Part shown: positions 11,603 through 21,902 of the stretch, in pieces
How the letters are laid out: every line of letters begins with the position of its first letter
Numbering within the stretch: position 1 is the first letter of the stretch
Assembly: GCF_001563265.1 (NCBI RefSeq)
Contig: NZ_CP005083.1
Coordinates: forward strand, 1,553,001 to 1,617,000
Direction: 5' to 3'
Length of the DNA: 64,000 nt
Source: Sphingobium sp. TKS
GTDB taxonomy: Bacteria; Pseudomonadota; Alphaproteobacteria; Sphingomonadales; Sphingomonadaceae
Made by a program: the position numbers and the translations under genes
The notes under the pieces: generated by a model
Databases searched by the model: none
Seen by the model: only the letters and a program-made list of their open reading frames with translations
What the model was told of the DNA's origin: nothing

Positions 11603-13173
11603 TGGACGGCTTCCCCATCCTTTCCCTGATGATGGCAGTGCCGATGGCGGGGGCCATCGCCTGTCTCTACTCGGGCGCCAGTCAGGCGCGCCTGATCGCG
11701 CTGGTGGCGACACTGGTCGATCTGGTGCTGGGCGTCGTGCTTTGGGCGCATTTCGACCAGTCGGGCACCGCCGCGCAGTGGCAGTTCCAGGAATATGCGC
11801 CGATCTTCGGGCGCTTCGCCTGGGCGCTGGGCATTGACGGCATCGCGCTGGTGCTGATCATGCTGACCGTCTTCCTGATGCCGATCTGCATCGGGGCGAG
11901 CTGGCACGCGATCGAAAAGCGCGTCGGCGAATATATGGCGGCGTTCCTGTTCATGGAGGTGCTGATGATCGGCGTCTTCACGGCGCAGGATCTCTACCTC
12001 TTCTACATCATGTTCGAAGCCGGCCTGATCCCGATGTATCTGATCATCGGCATCTGGGGTGGCGCGGATCGTATCTACGCTTCATACAAATTCTTCCTCT
12101 ACACGCTGCTCGGCTCGGTGCTGATGCTGATCGCGATGATGTGGATGGTGCATGACGCGGGCACGACCGACATCCCGACGCTGATGGCCTATAATTTCGA
12201 CCCGAAAATCCAGATCTGGCTGTGGCTGGCCTTCTTCGCCAGCTTCGCGGTGAAGATGCCGATGTGGCCGGTCCATACCTGGCTGCCCGACGCGCACGTT
12301 CAGGCGCCGACCGCCGGTTCGGTCATTCTGGCGGGCGTGCTGCTGAAAATGGGCGGCTATGGCTTCATCCGCTTCTCGCTGCCGATGTTCCCGGAAGCCT
12401 CGGCGCAGTTGGCGCCGCTGGTCTGGGGTCTGTCGATGGTCGCGGTGGTCTATACCAGCCTCGTCGCCCTCGTTCAGTCGGACATGAAGAAGCTGATCGC
12501 CTACTCGTCGGTCGCGCATATGGCGATCGTCACCGTCGGTCTGTTCGCCTTCAACCAGGCGGGCATCGAAGGCGCGATGATGGTGATGCTGGGCCATGGT
12601 CTGGTGTCGGGCGCGCTCTTCCTGTGCGTCGGTGTCATCTATGACCGCCTGCACACCCGTGAGATCGCCCGTTATGGCGGCCTCAGCATCAACATGCCGA
12701 AATATGCGGTGCTGTTCATGCTGTTCACCATGGCGTCGGTCGGTCTGCCCGGCACCAGCAACTTCGTCGGGGAATTCCTGTCGCTGATGGGCATTTACCA
12801 GGCGTCGAGCTGGGTGGCGCTGGTCTGCACCACGGGCATCATCCTGGGCGCGGCCTATATGCTCTATCTCTATCGCCGCATCTGCTATGGCGACCAGAAG
12901 AATGCCGACGCGGCGGCCATGCCCGACCTGTCGATGCGGGAAGTCTGGCTGCTGGCGCCGATCGCTGCGGCGGTGCTGTGGATGGGCATCTATCCGGAAA
13001 GCTTCCTCAGCCCCATGCGTTCCGACATCCGCGCGCTCGAAGCGCGCATCGCCTCCGCCGCTCCGGCGGGTGATTCCAGGATCAAGATGGGTCCGGTGCT
13101 TCCGGGTGCTGAGGCTCATCATGAACCTGCCGCTGCAATATCCCATGAAAAAGCGTCGGGGGAGGCGCACTGA
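11602..13173 (+). CDS. nuoM: NADH-quinone oxidoreductase subunit M
   Basis: ND4-type antiporter-like proton-pumping subunit with about 14 transmembrane helices. Family blocks [17 protein letters not shown] (channel glutamate) and [19 protein letters not shown] are intact. 523 residues is normal. The ATG overlaps the nuoL stop (TAATG). The C-terminal 40 residues are hydrophilic and poorly conserved. Confidence 0.95.
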   Translation: MDGFPILSLMMAVPMAGAIACLYSGASQARLIALVATLVDLVLGVVLWAHFDQSGTAAQWQFQEYAPIFGRFAWALGIDGIALVLIMLTVFLMPICIGASWHAIEKRVGEYMAAFLFMEVLMIGVFTAQDLYLFYIMFEAGLIPMYLIIGIWGGADRIYASYKFFLYTLLGSVLMLIAMMWMVHDAGTTDIPTLMAYNFDPKIQIWLWLAFFASFAVKMPMWPVHTWLPDAHVQAPTAGSVILAGVLLKMGGYGFIRFSLPMFPEASAQLAPLVWGLSMVAVVYTSLVALVQSDMKKLIAYSSVAHMAIVTVGLFAFNQAGIEGAMMVMLGHGLVSGALFLCVGVIYDRLHTREIARYGGLSINMPKYAVLFMLFTMASVGLPGTSNFVGEFLSLMGIYQASSWVALVCTTGIILGAAYMLYLYRRICYGDQKNADAAAMPDLSMREVWLLAPIAAAVLWMGIYPESFLSPMRSDIRALEARIASAAPAGDSRIKMGPVLPGAEAHHEPAAAISHEKASGEAH

Positions 13174-14609
13174 TGATTGATTCCGCTTCCCTTCTGGCGG
13201 TCCTGCCGGAGCTGGTGCTGACGGCCGGTGGCCTGATCCTGCTGCTGATCGCGGCCTATGGCGGCGATGGCACGACCCGGCTGATCAATTGGCTGTCGGT
13301 CGCCACGCTGGCGATTGCCGGGCTGACGCTCTCGACCTCGCTGGCCCATGGGCCGGTGGCCTTTGACGGGCTGGTCCGGGCTGACGCCTTCTCGGTCTTT
13401 GCCAAGGCGCTGATCTACGGCGCGGCGGCGGCGGCGATCCTGCTGGCGCCTCGCTACTTCATCACTGGCGGCGCCCTGCGTCCCGAATATCCGATCCTGA
13501 TCCTCTTCGCCGCCATCGGCATGGGGATGATGGTGTCGGCGGGCGACATGCTGACGCTTTATGTTGGCCTCGAAATGAACAGCCTTGCCTCCTATGTGCT
13601 GGCGAGCTTCATGCGGCAGGACGAGCGTTCGTCCGAAGCGGGCCTCAAATATTTCGTGCTGGGGTCGCTGGCGAGCGGCATCCTGCTTTACGGCATTTCG
13701 CTGCTTTACGGCTTCACCGGCGGCACCGGCTTTGACGGCATCGCGGTCGCGCTGGGCGACGGCGTGTCGAAGGGCGAGCTGTTCGGCCTGGTGTTCGTGC
13801 TGGCGGGTTTGGCGTTCAAGATCAGCGCCGTACCGTTCCATATGTGGACGCCCGACGTCTATGAAGGCGCGCCCACGCCGGTCACGACCTTCTTCGCCAG
13901 CGCGCCCAAGGTCGCGGCCATGGGCCTGACCGTCCGCGTGGCGATCGAGGCGCTGGGTCCGGCGGGGCTGGACTGGCAGCAGATCGTGATCTTCGTGGCG
14001 CTGGCCTCGATTCTCTTCGGCGCGGTCGCGGCCATCGGCCAGACCAACATCAAGCGCCTGATGGCCTATTCGTCGATCAACAATGTCGGCTTCGCGCTGA
14101 TCGGCCTGGCGGCGGGCACCCCCGCTGGCGTGGCCGGGACGATGAGCTACATGGCGATCTATGTCGTGATGACCATCGGCGCTTTCGCCTGCATCCTGCA
14201 AATGCGCGATGCGGATGGCCGTCCGGTCGAGACGATTGCGAGCCTTGCCGGTCTGTCGCGTTCGCGCAAGGGTCTGGCGGCGGCGCTGGCGATCTTCATG
14301 TTCTCCATGGCCGGTATCCCGCCGCTCTTCGGCTTCTGGGCGAAGTTCCTGGTGTTCGATGCGGCGGTGGCGGCAGGGCTGACGGCGCTGGCCGCCTTCG
14401 GTATCGCGGCCTCCGTGATCGGCGCCTTCTATTATCTGAAGGTCATCAAGACGATGTATTTCGACGAACCCGCTGACGCCTATGAAGCGCGCGGCGGGGC
14501 GGTCGAAAATGTCATCCTGACGGCCTGCGCCGTGGTGATCGTCTTCGGCTATCTGCTCAACCCGATGCTCGACAAGGCGAGCGCTGCGGCAGCGGCGGCG
14601 TTGTTCTGA
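13173..14609 (+). CDS. nuoN: NADH-quinone oxidoreductase subunit N
   Basis: ND2-type antiporter-like proton-pumping subunit, the last nuo gene. The 478-residue protein has the typical LYVGLEMNSLASYVLASF, FHMWTPDVYEGAPTPVT and AYSSINNVGF blocks and about 14 helices. Its start shares bases with the nuoM stop (TGATG). The stop TGA at 14607-14609 lies within CTGA, where birA appears to begin. Confidence 0.95.
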   Translation: MIDSASLLAVLPELVLTAGGLILLLIAAYGGDGTTRLINWLSVATLAIAGLTLSTSLAHGPVAFDGLVRADAFSVFAKALIYGAAAAAILLAPRYFITGGALRPEYPILILFAAIGMGMMVSAGDMLTLYVGLEMNSLASYVLASFMRQDERSSEAGLKYFVLGSLASGILLYGISLLYGFTGGTGFDGIAVALGDGVSKGELFGLVFVLAGLAFKISAVPFHMWTPDVYEGAPTPVTTFFASAPKVAAMGLTVRVAIEALGPAGLDWQQIVIFVALASILFGAVAAIGQTNIKRLMAYSSINNVGFALIGLAAGTPAGVAGTMSYMAIYVVMTIGAFACILQMRDADGRPVETIASLAGLSRSRKGLAAALAIFMFSMAGIPPLFGFWAKFLVFDAAVAAGLTALAAFGIAASVIGAFYYLKVIKTMYFDEPADAYEARGGAVENVILTACAVVIVFGYLLNPMLDKASAAAAAALF

Positions 14610-15313
14610 CCGATCTTCGCTTCGTTGAGGAGACTGGCTCCACCAATGCCGACATGCTGGCGTTGGTGGAGCAAGGCGTTTCAGAGGGCTGCTGGCTGCG
14701 CGCAGGACGCCAGACCGGCGGGCGGGGGCGCATGGGGCGCAATTGGGAAAGCCCCGACGGCAATCTCTATTGTTCGACGGTGATCCGCCTGCGGGCGGGC
14801 GATCCGCTGCCGCATACGCTGGCGCTGGTGGCGGCCAATGCCGTTCATGCGCTGGTGGCGCCGCTTTGCGCGGGTCAGGCGCGGATCAAATGGCCCAATG
14901 ATGTGCTGGTCGATGGCGCGAAGATCGCCGGCATCCTGCTGGAGCGGGCTGGCGATGCCATCGTCGCGGGGATCGGCATCAATGTGACGGGGCATCCGGT
15001 CGGGCTGGATCGTCCGGTGACGAGCCTCTTCGCGCAGGGCGCGTCGGACGTTGACGCAGCCGCCTTGCAGGCGCGGCTGGCGGAACTGTTCGCGCACTGG
15101 CTGGCGATCTGGCGGGTGCAGGGGCTGGATCCGGTGCGGACGCATTGGCTGCTCAACGCTCATCCCACCGGTACGCCGATGCGGGTGGTGCAACCCGATG
15201 GCGAGACGATCGAGGGAGCCTTTGATACGCTCGACCGGCAGGGCATGCTGATCCTGCGCTTGGCGAATGGGCAGAGCCGTGCCATTCATGCCGGCGACAT
15301 CCTTCTCATCTGA
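14606..15313 (+). CDS. birA: Biotin--[acetyl-CoA-carboxylase] ligase, probable CTG start
   Basis: Activates biotin with ATP and attaches it to the biotin carboxyl carrier protein. The catalytic domain shows the GRGRMGRNW adenylate-binding loop, the KWPNDVLV motif with the active lysine, and a small C-terminal domain. There is no N-terminal helix-turn-helix, so this is the non-regulatory class. The conserved ETGSTN motif lies upstream of the first in-frame ATG (14654), so that ATG would give a truncated enzyme. No in-frame ATG, GTG or TTG exists between the motif and the nuoN stop region; the only plausible initiator is CTG 14606, overlapping the nuoN stop as CTGA (235 residues). Start confidence is moderate, function confidence high. 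Confidence 0.85.
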   Translation: MTDLRFVEETGSTNADMLALVEQGVSEGCWLRAGRQTGGRGRMGRNWESPDGNLYCSTVIRLRAGDPLPHTLALVAANAVHALVAPLCAGQARIKWPNDVLVDGAKIAGILLERAGDAIVAGIGINVTGHPVGLDRPVTSLFAQGASDVDAAALQARLAELFAHWLAIWRVQGLDPVRTHWLLNAHPTGTPMRVVQPDGETIEGAFDTLDRQGMLILRLANGQSRAIHAGDILLI

Positions 15314-15329
15314 TATCCGGGGACGGGCT

Positions 15330-16109
15330 ATGCTTCTCGCGATCGACGCGGGTAACACCAATGTGGTTTTTGCGCTGCTCGACGGGCGGGACATCCGCGC
15401 GCGGTGGCGGATCGCGACCGATCCCCGCCGCACGGCCGACGAATATGCGGTATGGCTGAACCAGCTTCTGATGCTGGAGGGCTTTGCCATCGGAGACGTC
15501 GATGCGGTGATCATCGCGACCGTCGTGCCGCGGGCGCTGCATAATCTTCAGGTGCTGGCCGAGAAATATTTCAAGACGACCGCGCTCATCGCCGGGCAGG
15601 CGCCGGTGGAGTGGGAGATTGAACTGGACGTGGCCGAACCGGCCTCGGTCGGCGCGGACCGGGTTGTAAATGCCATCGCCGCCCACCATCTCTACGCGGC
15701 CGATCTTATCGTCATCGATTTCGGCACGGCGACGACCTTCGACGTAATCGACTATCATGGCGCTTATAAGGGCGGCATCATCGCGCCGGGCATCAACCTG
15801 TCGCTGGATGCGCTGGTGGCGGCCGCCGCCAAGTTGCCCAAGATCGCGATCGCGCCGCCGGAGAACCGGTCGGTTATCGGTCGGACCACCGAAGCGCAGA
15901 TGCATATCGGCGTCTTCTGGGGCTATGTTGCGATGATGGAGGGGTTGGTCGCCCGCATCCGTGCGGAGATCGGCCGGCCGGCCAAGGTGATTGCGACGGG
16001 GGGCTTAGCGGTCCTCTTTGATGACAATAGCGATATTTTCGATGCGATCGCGCCCGATCTCACGATCCAGGGCCTCGCATTGCTGTATGAACGGAGTTTG
16101 AAAACATAA
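15330..16109 (+). CDS. coaX: Type III pantothenate kinase
   Basis: Catalyses the ATP-dependent first step of coenzyme A synthesis. The ASKHA-fold phosphate-binding loop is seen at the N-terminus ([18 protein letters not shown]), followed by the second loop [14 protein letters not shown] and the substrate motif [11 protein letters not shown]. The start at ATG 15330, 16 bases after birA, gives 259 residues, typical for CoaX; upstream in-frame codons lie in birA. The next gene starts in the stop codon of this one (TAATG). Confidence 0.94.
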   Translation: MLLAIDAGNTNVVFALLDGRDIRARWRIATDPRRTADEYAVWLNQLLMLEGFAIGDVDAVIIATVVPRALHNLQVLAEKYFKTTALIAGQAPVEWEIELDVAEPASVGADRVVNAIAAHHLYAADLIVIDFGTATTFDVIDYHGAYKGGIIAPGINLSLDALVAAAAKLPKIAIAPPENRSVIGRTTEAQMHIGVFWGYVAMMEGLVARIRAEIGRPAKVIATGGLAVLFDDNSDIFDAIAPDLTIQGLALLYERSLKT

Positions 16110-17746
16110 TGACACCTGGAAATGAGCTGATCTTCCTGGCCCTTGGCGGGTCGGGGGAGATCGGCATGAATGTGAATCTCTACGGTTGCCAGGGCAAATG
16201 GGTAATGGTCGATCTGGGCCTCACCTTTGCCGATCCGGCCTATCCGGGCGTCGAGCTGGTGTTGCCCGACCTCGCCTTTATCGAGGAACGCAAGGACGAC
16301 CTGCTCGGCATCGTGCTGACGCATGGGCATGAGGATCATATCGGCGCGATTCCCTATCTCGCCGCCGATCTGGGCGTGCCGCTCTATGCGACGCCCTTTA
16401 CCGCTGGGCTGATCCGGCTGAAGCTGGAGGAAGAGGGACTCAGTCGAGAGGTCGAGCTCAACGTCATCGACAATGAGGGCAGCTTCGCGCTGGGGCCGTT
16501 CGGTTTCCGCTATGTGCCGCTGGCTCACTCGATCCCCGAAGGCAATGCGGTGCTGATCGACACGCCTTATGGCAAGATATTCCATACCGGCGACTGGAAG
16601 CTGGATGAGGCGCCGCAGTTGGGCCAGCCCTCAACGCCCGAGGAACTGACCGCGATCGGGGATGAGGGCATATTGGCGCTGGTGTGCGACAGCACCAATG
16701 TCTTCAATGCAGAGGCGAGCGGCTCCGAAGGCGATGTGCGCATAGGGCTGATGGAGACGATCAAGGGCGCGAAGGGCCGGGTGCTGGTCACTACCTTCGC
16801 CTCCAACGCCGCGCGTCTGCAGACCTTGGGCGAGGTCGCCAATGCCGTGGGGCGCAAGCTCTGCGTGGCGGGGCGGTCGCTCGACCGGATCATCTCGACG
16901 GCACGCACTGCGGGTTATCTCAAGGATTTTCCGCCCACCGTCGATTGGGACGATGTGATGGCGCTGCCCCATAATGAGGTGATGATCATCGCCACCGGCG
17001 GGCAGGGGGAGGCGCGCGCGGCATTGTCCCGCATCGCCTTTGACAGCCATCCGATCAAGCTGGACGAAGGCGATTTGGTCGTCTTCTCCTCCAAGCAGAT
17101 TCCGGGCAATGAGATCGCCATCGGGCGCATCCAGAATGCGCTGGCGACCAAGGGCGTGCTGATGGTGACGGATCGTCAGGCGGAGGTCCATGTGTCGGGC
17201 CATCCGGGGCGGCCTGAACTGGAGGCCATGTATCGCTGGGTGCGGCCGCAGATCCTGCTGCCGGTGCATGGCGAGCGGCGGCATATGGCCGAGCAGGCGC
17301 GGCTGGGGCTGGCGAGCGGGGTGCCTTCCGCCGTGGTGCAGTCCAACGGCGATATGCTGCGGCTGGCACCGAACGGGCCGGAGATTATCGGCCAGGAAGC
17401 CACTGGGCGGCTGGTGCTGGACGGCGATGTCATTCTGCCGGCAGATGGCTCGACGATGAATGAGCGGCGGAAGGTCGCGCTGCATGGGCAGATCAGCGTG
17501 GCGGTGGCGCTCGACGGCAAGGGGCGGGTGATCGGCACTCCTGCCTTGCGGACCCAGGGCGTGCCGGTCGAGGAAGACAAGACGGCCTTTCTGCAGGAAG
17601 CCGCCGAGGAAGCTGCCGCCGTCGTGGCCAAGGGATCGCAGGAAGAGGAAGCGCTGCGTGAGCGGGTGCGACTGGCGGTGCGGCGCACGGCGACGCGCTG
17701 GACAGGCAAGAAGCCCGTGGTAGACGTGCTGCTCATTCGCGCCTAA
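16109..17746 (+). CDS. rnj: Ribonuclease J
   Basis: Metallo-beta-lactamase/beta-CASP ribonuclease with endo- and 5'-3' exonuclease activity, used in RNA maturation and decay in the cytoplasm. The zinc motif HGHEDHIGAIPYL is intact near residue 70, followed by the beta-CASP region (VCDSTNVF, ATGGQGE, SSKQIPGNE) and HVSGHPGRPEL. 545 residues is normal for alphaproteobacterial RNase J. The gene starts within the coaX stop and is probably co-transcribed with birA and coaX. Confidence 0.92.
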   Translation: MTPGNELIFLALGGSGEIGMNVNLYGCQGKWVMVDLGLTFADPAYPGVELVLPDLAFIEERKDDLLGIVLTHGHEDHIGAIPYLAADLGVPLYATPFTAGLIRLKLEEEGLSREVELNVIDNEGSFALGPFGFRYVPLAHSIPEGNAVLIDTPYGKIFHTGDWKLDEAPQLGQPSTPEELTAIGDEGILALVCDSTNVFNAEASGSEGDVRIGLMETIKGAKGRVLVTTFASNAARLQTLGEVANAVGRKLCVAGRSLDRIISTARTAGYLKDFPPTVDWDDVMALPHNEVMIIATGGQGEARAALSRIAFDSHPIKLDEGDLVVFSSKQIPGNEIAIGRIQNALATKGVLMVTDRQAEVHVSGHPGRPELEAMYRWVRPQILLPVHGERRHMAEQARLGLASGVPSAVVQSNGDMLRLAPNGPEIIGQEATGRLVLDGDVILPADGSTMNERRKVALHGQISVAVALDGKGRVIGTPALRTQGVPVEEDKTAFLQEAAEEAAAVVAKGSQEEEALRERVRLAVRRTATRWTGKKPVVDVLLIRA

Positions 17747-17758
17747 AGCCTGACCTCC

Positions 17759-18019
17759 ATGAACTGGTATGCGATTTTTGCCATTTATGTGCTGTTCTGG
17801 GTGATCAGCGCATTCATCGTGCTTCCCTTCGGCATTCGTACGCCTGACGAAACGGGCGAGGTGTTGCTGAAGGGGCAGGCGGACAGCGCGCCCGGCAATT
17901 TCCGGCCGGGCCGGGTCGCCATCCGGGCGACCATCCTGTCGGCGGCCTTGTTTGGCCTCTATTATGCCAATTATGTCGAAGGCTGGATCACGCTGGAGCG
18001 GTGGACGCATATCGGCTGA
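17759..18019 (+). CDS. DUF1467 family small membrane protein
   Basis: An 86-residue protein with two hydrophobic segments (about 3-23 and 58-76) separated by a polar loop containing LPFGIRTPDE, the signature of DUF1467 proteins of Alphaproteobacteria. Function unknown. It starts 12 bases after the RNase J gene and is often found at this place in sphingomonads, so it is probably the last gene of the nuo-birA-coaX-rnj transcript. Confidence 0.85.
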   Translation: MNWYAIFAIYVLFWVISAFIVLPFGIRTPDETGEVLLKGQADSAPGNFRPGRVAIRATILSAALFGLYYANYVEGWITLERWTHIG

Positions 18020-18058
18020 GCGTCTGGTGGAGCGGCGCGCGGAGGCGATTTCACCGAT

Positions 18059-18745
18059 TTATCGCGCGTCAGCGGCGATCACCATCATGTGCATCCGCGC
18101 CCGCACCCGAAAGCCGAGCGTCTCGTAGAGCGCGACCGTTGCCTCATGCGCGGCATAAGCATGGAGGAAGGGCGTTTCTCCCCGTTCCAGCATGGCTCTG
18201 GCGACGATCTGCATCAGCCTTTTCGCATGGCCCTGTCCGCGATGGTCGGGATGGGTGCAAACCCCGCTGACTTCGGCAAAGCCGGGCATGCGCATCCGCT
18301 CGCCCGCCATGGCGATCAGCTTACCCTGCTCCTTGATGCCGATGAACCGGCCGAGCCGGTGGGTGAGGGGCAGGAACGGTCCCGGCTTCGTCATCAGAGC
18401 CAGGGCGCGCATCTCCGCCGCATCCTCTTCGGTCAAGATGACGGGGTCGAAGGGGACGGGATCGCCAAGGATTTCTTCCGCCACCATCTGCGCCAGCATC
18501 GCTTCCCGCACCAGGCGGGCGCCGGGTGGTGGCGTCGGGGCTTCCGGTTCGACGATCCATGCCTCGCCATCCTTCGGCACCAGCGCCGCCAGTGCGGCCT
18601 GCGCCGTCGGCCCATCATCCGCGGCGGCGGCGAAGGGGCCGTAGCGCGGATCGATCCGCAATGCATGCGCATCGCCTTGGGCCAGCGGCATCCAGCCGCT
18701 GTTGAGGGCGTTCCAGACGGGGCGATGCAGAGGATGATCTGTCAT
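18059..18745 (-). CDS. GNAT family N-acetyltransferase (FR47-like)
   Basis: Predicted cytoplasmic acetyl-CoA-dependent N-acyltransferase of unknown substrate. The C-terminal half has the GNAT core: acetyl-CoA-binding motif A as VCTHPDHRGQGHAKRLM and a following LYETLGFRV block. The N-terminal 80 residues form a second, weaker lobe, as in FR47-type enzymes. It converges on the DUF1467 gene with 39 bases between stops. 228 residues. Confidence 0.85.
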   Translation of the reverse strand: MTDHPLHRPVWNALNSGWMPLAQGDAHALRIDPRYGPFAAAADDGPTAQAALAALVPKDGEAWIVEPEAPTPPPGARLVREAMLAQMVAEEILGDPVPFDPVILTEEDAAEMRALALMTKPGPFLPLTHRLGRFIGIKEQGKLIAMAGERMRMPGFAEVSGVCTHPDHRGQGHAKRLMQIVARAMLERGETPFLHAYAAHEATVALYETLGFRVRARMHMMVIAADAR

Positions 18746-18912
18746 GACGGTCCTATTTTCCGGTTAAGAGCAGGGATGGCAAGCCCTTCCCGTCTCCATC
18801 CGGCGGCGGGCCGTGGAAACTGTCGATTCCGTAACAATCCGCTTGTTTCGGGCGTCTTTGCGGGGCGTGATTTACCAAATGGAAATCATGTTTCGGCAAA
18901 GGTGGCGATGAC

Positions 18913-20901
18913 GTGCCACGCCATGAACGAAACTTGATCGCAACCTTGCGCGGGCGCCTTGCCCCGGACACTCAGCAAAGCGCTGAAGTGCAGGCGAATC
19001 TCGTCAAATCCCTCTATGCTTCCCCGGCATCGCTGATGATCGGCGCGGTGGCGGGCGGGGCGCTGAGTCTGGTGGTCGCGTGGCATGCGCAGATTACCGC
19101 CATTACCGTCATTTGCGGATTGATCTGTTTGGTAGGGCTCAGCCGATCGATCTCCGCCGTCTATTTTCAGCGGCAGCTTGCCCATCAGCATGGCGTGACC
19201 CAGCCGATCTGGGGGCTGGCTTATGAGCTGGGCGCCTGGTGCTATGCGGCGCTGCTGGGAATTTTGTCGTTCGCGACACTGCTATTGTCCAACGACGCGA
19301 AGCTGCACGTCCTGGCCGTCTGTCTGGTGGCGTCCTATTCAGGTGGCATTTCCGGCCGCAATGCGGGGCGCATCCAGGTCGCGGTCGGCCAGACCTGCCT
19401 CTCGCTGCTACCGACTTCGCTGGGCCTCATCCTTTCGGGTGGGCTGGGCTATACGGTGCTCGGCATCCTCTGCTTCCTGATGATCTTCGCCATGGCGGAC
19501 ATCACCAAGACGACGCACCGCATCGTTCTGGAGGCGTTGCAGGGCAAATATGAAAAGTCCCAGCTCGCCACCAAGTTCGAGCGTCTGGCCCGGTTCGACA
19601 GCCTGACCGGCGTCGAAAACCGCATGGCGATGCAGATGCGGCTGCGCGAACTGTTCGACGGGCGACGATCCGATCAGGATCCGATGGCCGTGTTCTGGAT
19701 GGATCTGGACCGGTTCAAGGAAATCAACGATTCCCTGGGGCATATGATTGGCGACCAGCTATTGTGCGGGGTCGCTGAAAGGCTTTCCCATGCGCTGGAC
19801 GGCCGGGGCCATGTCGCGCGCTTCGGCGGGGACGAGTTCGTCCTGATCTGTCCGGGCGCCGACCGGCGTGCGGCGGAGCATATCGCCGCCGATGTGATGG
19901 CGGAATTCGCGCATGACTTCGATGTCGGCGGCTATCGTCTGGGCGTGACCGCCTCCATGGGCATCGCCGTCGCGCCGGAGGATGGGCAGGACAGCGAGGA
20001 ACTGCTCCAGCATGCGGATATGGCGCTCTATCAGGCGAAACATGCCGGGCGGAACCGCCATGCGCAGTTCACCTGGTCGATGAAGGAGCGGCAGAACCGC
20101 ACCTACGAGCTGGAAATGGGCCTGCGCAGCGCCATGGCCAATGATGAGCTGATGCTGCACTATCAACCGATCTTCGATACGGAGACGGGGAAGATCGCGA
20201 TCTGCGAAGCGCTGATGCGCTGGGATCATCCGACGCTTGGCCGCATTTCTCCGGCGGAGTTCATCCCGATCGCGGAAAGCAGTTCGATGATCGAGCCGAT
20301 CACCGCCTGGGCGCTGGAGCGGGCCTGCGAGGATGCGATGGAATGGGATGAGAATGTCCGCGTCGCCGTCAATATCTCGCCCGTACTGATCAAGAGCGAC
20401 GGTCTGCCTCGCGCGGTGATATCGGCGTTGATGCAGTCGGGGCTGAAGGCGCGCCGGCTGGAGCTGGAGGTGACGGAATCGATCTTCCTGGAGGATAGCG
20501 GGCGGACCAACCTGATCCTGTCCGACCTGCGGCGCATCGGCCTGCGGCTGGCGCTGGACGATTTCGGCACGGGCTATTCCTCGCTCGGCTATCTGCGCGA
20601 CTATGCCTTCGACACGATCAAGGTCGACCAGAGCTTCATGCGCGGGGTGGATGGCAATTCACGCCACCGGGCGATCGCCCAGTCGGTCGCTTATCTGGCC
20701 CATGCGCTGGACGTGGAGACGGTGGCCGAAGGCATAGAGACGGAGGATCAACTGCGGTGCGCCCATGAGATGGGCTTCACCAATGTCCAGGGCTTCGTGC
20801 TGAGCCGGCCGGTGCCTGCGGCCCAGGTGTTGGAGATGATGCGGCGCATGAACGACGACAGCGGCACCGTGGCGATGTTGCAGGACCGGCGGCGCGCCTG
20901 A
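18913..20901 (+). CDS. Membrane-bound GGDEF-EAL protein (c-di-GMP turnover)
   Basis: A 662-residue protein with several hydrophobic helices in the first 200 residues (MASE-like sensor region), then a GGDEF domain with an intact RFGGDEF motif (about residue 305) and an EAL domain with CEALMRWDHP (about 431) and the later DDFGTGYSSLGYL loop. Both diguanylate cyclase and phosphodiesterase activity are therefore possible. The start is GTG 18913. Its stop is two bases from the stop of the convergent RpfF-like gene; RpfR proteins elsewhere (PAS-GGDEF-EAL) are paired with rpfF, but the sensor here is membranous rather than a PAS domain. Confidence 0.93.
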   Translation: MPRHERNLIATLRGRLAPDTQQSAEVQANLVKSLYASPASLMIGAVAGGALSLVVAWHAQITAITVICGLICLVGLSRSISAVYFQRQLAHQHGVTQPIWGLAYELGAWCYAALLGILSFATLLLSNDAKLHVLAVCLVASYSGGISGRNAGRIQVAVGQTCLSLLPTSLGLILSGGLGYTVLGILCFLMIFAMADITKTTHRIVLEALQGKYEKSQLATKFERLARFDSLTGVENRMAMQMRLRELFDGRRSDQDPMAVFWMDLDRFKEINDSLGHMIGDQLLCGVAERLSHALDGRGHVARFGGDEFVLICPGADRRAAEHIAADVMAEFAHDFDVGGYRLGVTASMGIAVAPEDGQDSEELLQHADMALYQAKHAGRNRHAQFTWSMKERQNRTYELEMGLRSAMANDELMLHYQPIFDTETGKIAICEALMRWDHPTLGRISPAEFIPIAESSSMIEPITAWALERACEDAMEWDENVRVAVNISPVLIKSDGLPRAVISALMQSGLKARRLELEVTESIFLEDSGRTNLILSDLRRIGLRLALDDFGTGYSSLGYLRDYAFDTIKVDQSFMRGVDGNSRHRAIAQSVAYLAHALDVETVAEGIETEDQLRCAHEMGFTNVQGFVLSRPVPAAQVLEMMRRMNDDSGTVAMLQDRRRA

Positions 20902-20903
20902 TC

Positions 20904-21863
20904 CTATTTCTGCAGGCGGGTTTGGGCCGAAGCCAGGCGGCGCATCATCCGCACGCTCTTCGGATCGAGCTTGAGCGCGGTGGCCGCCCAATTTTCGACG
21001 ATGTCCTTGAGTTCCTCATATTCCAGCGGATCGACACGTCGGCCCGCCTGGAAAACGCCGACATGGCCCGCATGACGGGACAGGCTGCCCGCTATATAGT
21101 CGCGCACCGCCTGTTCGCCTTCGCCATCCTCCACCAGCGTATGGACGACGCCCATGTCGTACATTTCCTGCGCGCTATAGACCTTCCCGGACAGGATCAT
21201 CCGCTCGGCCATCAGCCGGCCCAGCTTGCGCGCCAGGATGGAATAGGCACCCATGCCGGGGAACAGACCGAAGAGCATTTCGGGCAGGCCGAAACGGGCG
21301 CTGCGTTCAGCGATCACCACGTCGAAGCAGAGCAAGGCTTCGAACCCGCCGCCCAGCGCATCGCCCTGCGCCAGCGCGATCGAGATCACCGGCAGGTCGC
21401 CATTGCGCCAGGTGCGGTGCACCACGTCGATGCAGGCGTGGCCATAATCGACCAGTCCCGGCAGGTCGCCCCGCTCGATGCAGCCGGCGAACAGTTCCAG
21501 ATCGCCTCCCAGGTTGAAGACGCCGGGAAAGCGCGATCCCGCCACCATATATTTGACCGGCAGCTTGCCGGCGTCGAACAGCCGCTTCGTCTCCACATAC
21601 CAGTAACGGACGTCGCGCAGCATCGCCGGACTGAAGTTGGGCCGATTCGCGGGTGTCATGAATGCCCACAAAGTGGCCGCCGCCGCGTCCCAGCTCACGT
21701 CGATCTGGCCCAGGTCGAACATCGTCGACGTGCCGATGTCCGGCGCGGAAGTCACGCTTTCCGTAACGGCAATGAGGGCAGCGTCCTCCTCCGCCGGGAG
21801 ATGGGCGGGAGTCAGCTCGTCCATATGTTCACGCGCGGAATTAAATCGCCCGGAATCAACCAT
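20904..21863 (-). CDS. Crotonase-family protein, DSF synthase (RpfF)-like
   Basis: Enoyl-CoA hydratase-fold enzyme. Two glutamates sit 20 residues apart, E175 (GGGFEALLC) and E195 (GLPEMLFGLFPGMGA), the same spacing as the catalytic pair of Xanthomonas RpfF, which makes the diffusible signal factor cis-2-unsaturated fatty acid from acyl-ACP. The N-terminal 60 residues are variable. I chose ATG at 21863 because GGGGGC lies just upstream; a TTG at 21920 would add 19 residues. It converges on a GGDEF-EAL gene. An ordinary crotonase role cannot be excluded, but the length (319), motifs and neighbour favour RpfF-like function. Confidence 0.75.
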   Translation of the reverse strand: MVDSGRFNSAREHMDELTPAHLPAEEDAALIAVTESVTSAPDIGTSTMFDLGQIDVSWDAAAATLWAFMTPANRPNFSPAMLRDVRYWYVETKRLFDAGKLPVKYMVAGSRFPGVFNLGGDLELFAGCIERGDLPGLVDYGHACIDVVHRTWRNGDLPVISIALAQGDALGGGFEALLCFDVVIAERSARFGLPEMLFGLFPGMGAYSILARKLGRLMAERMILSGKVYSAQEMYDMGVVHTLVEDGEGEQAVRDYIAGSLSRHAGHVGVFQAGRRVDPLEYEELKDIVENWAATALKLDPKSVRMMRRLASAQTRLQK

Positions 21864-21902
21864 CTGAGCCCCCAAACTGCGACAGATAATGAGCAGAACA
21901 GT

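Noticed and set aside
4922..11713. Very long open frames on the minus strand across nuoG to nuoL (over 700 codons)
   Set aside because: They are antisense to clear complex I genes; composition is Arg/His/Gln-rich without domains, a by-product of high GC codon bias.
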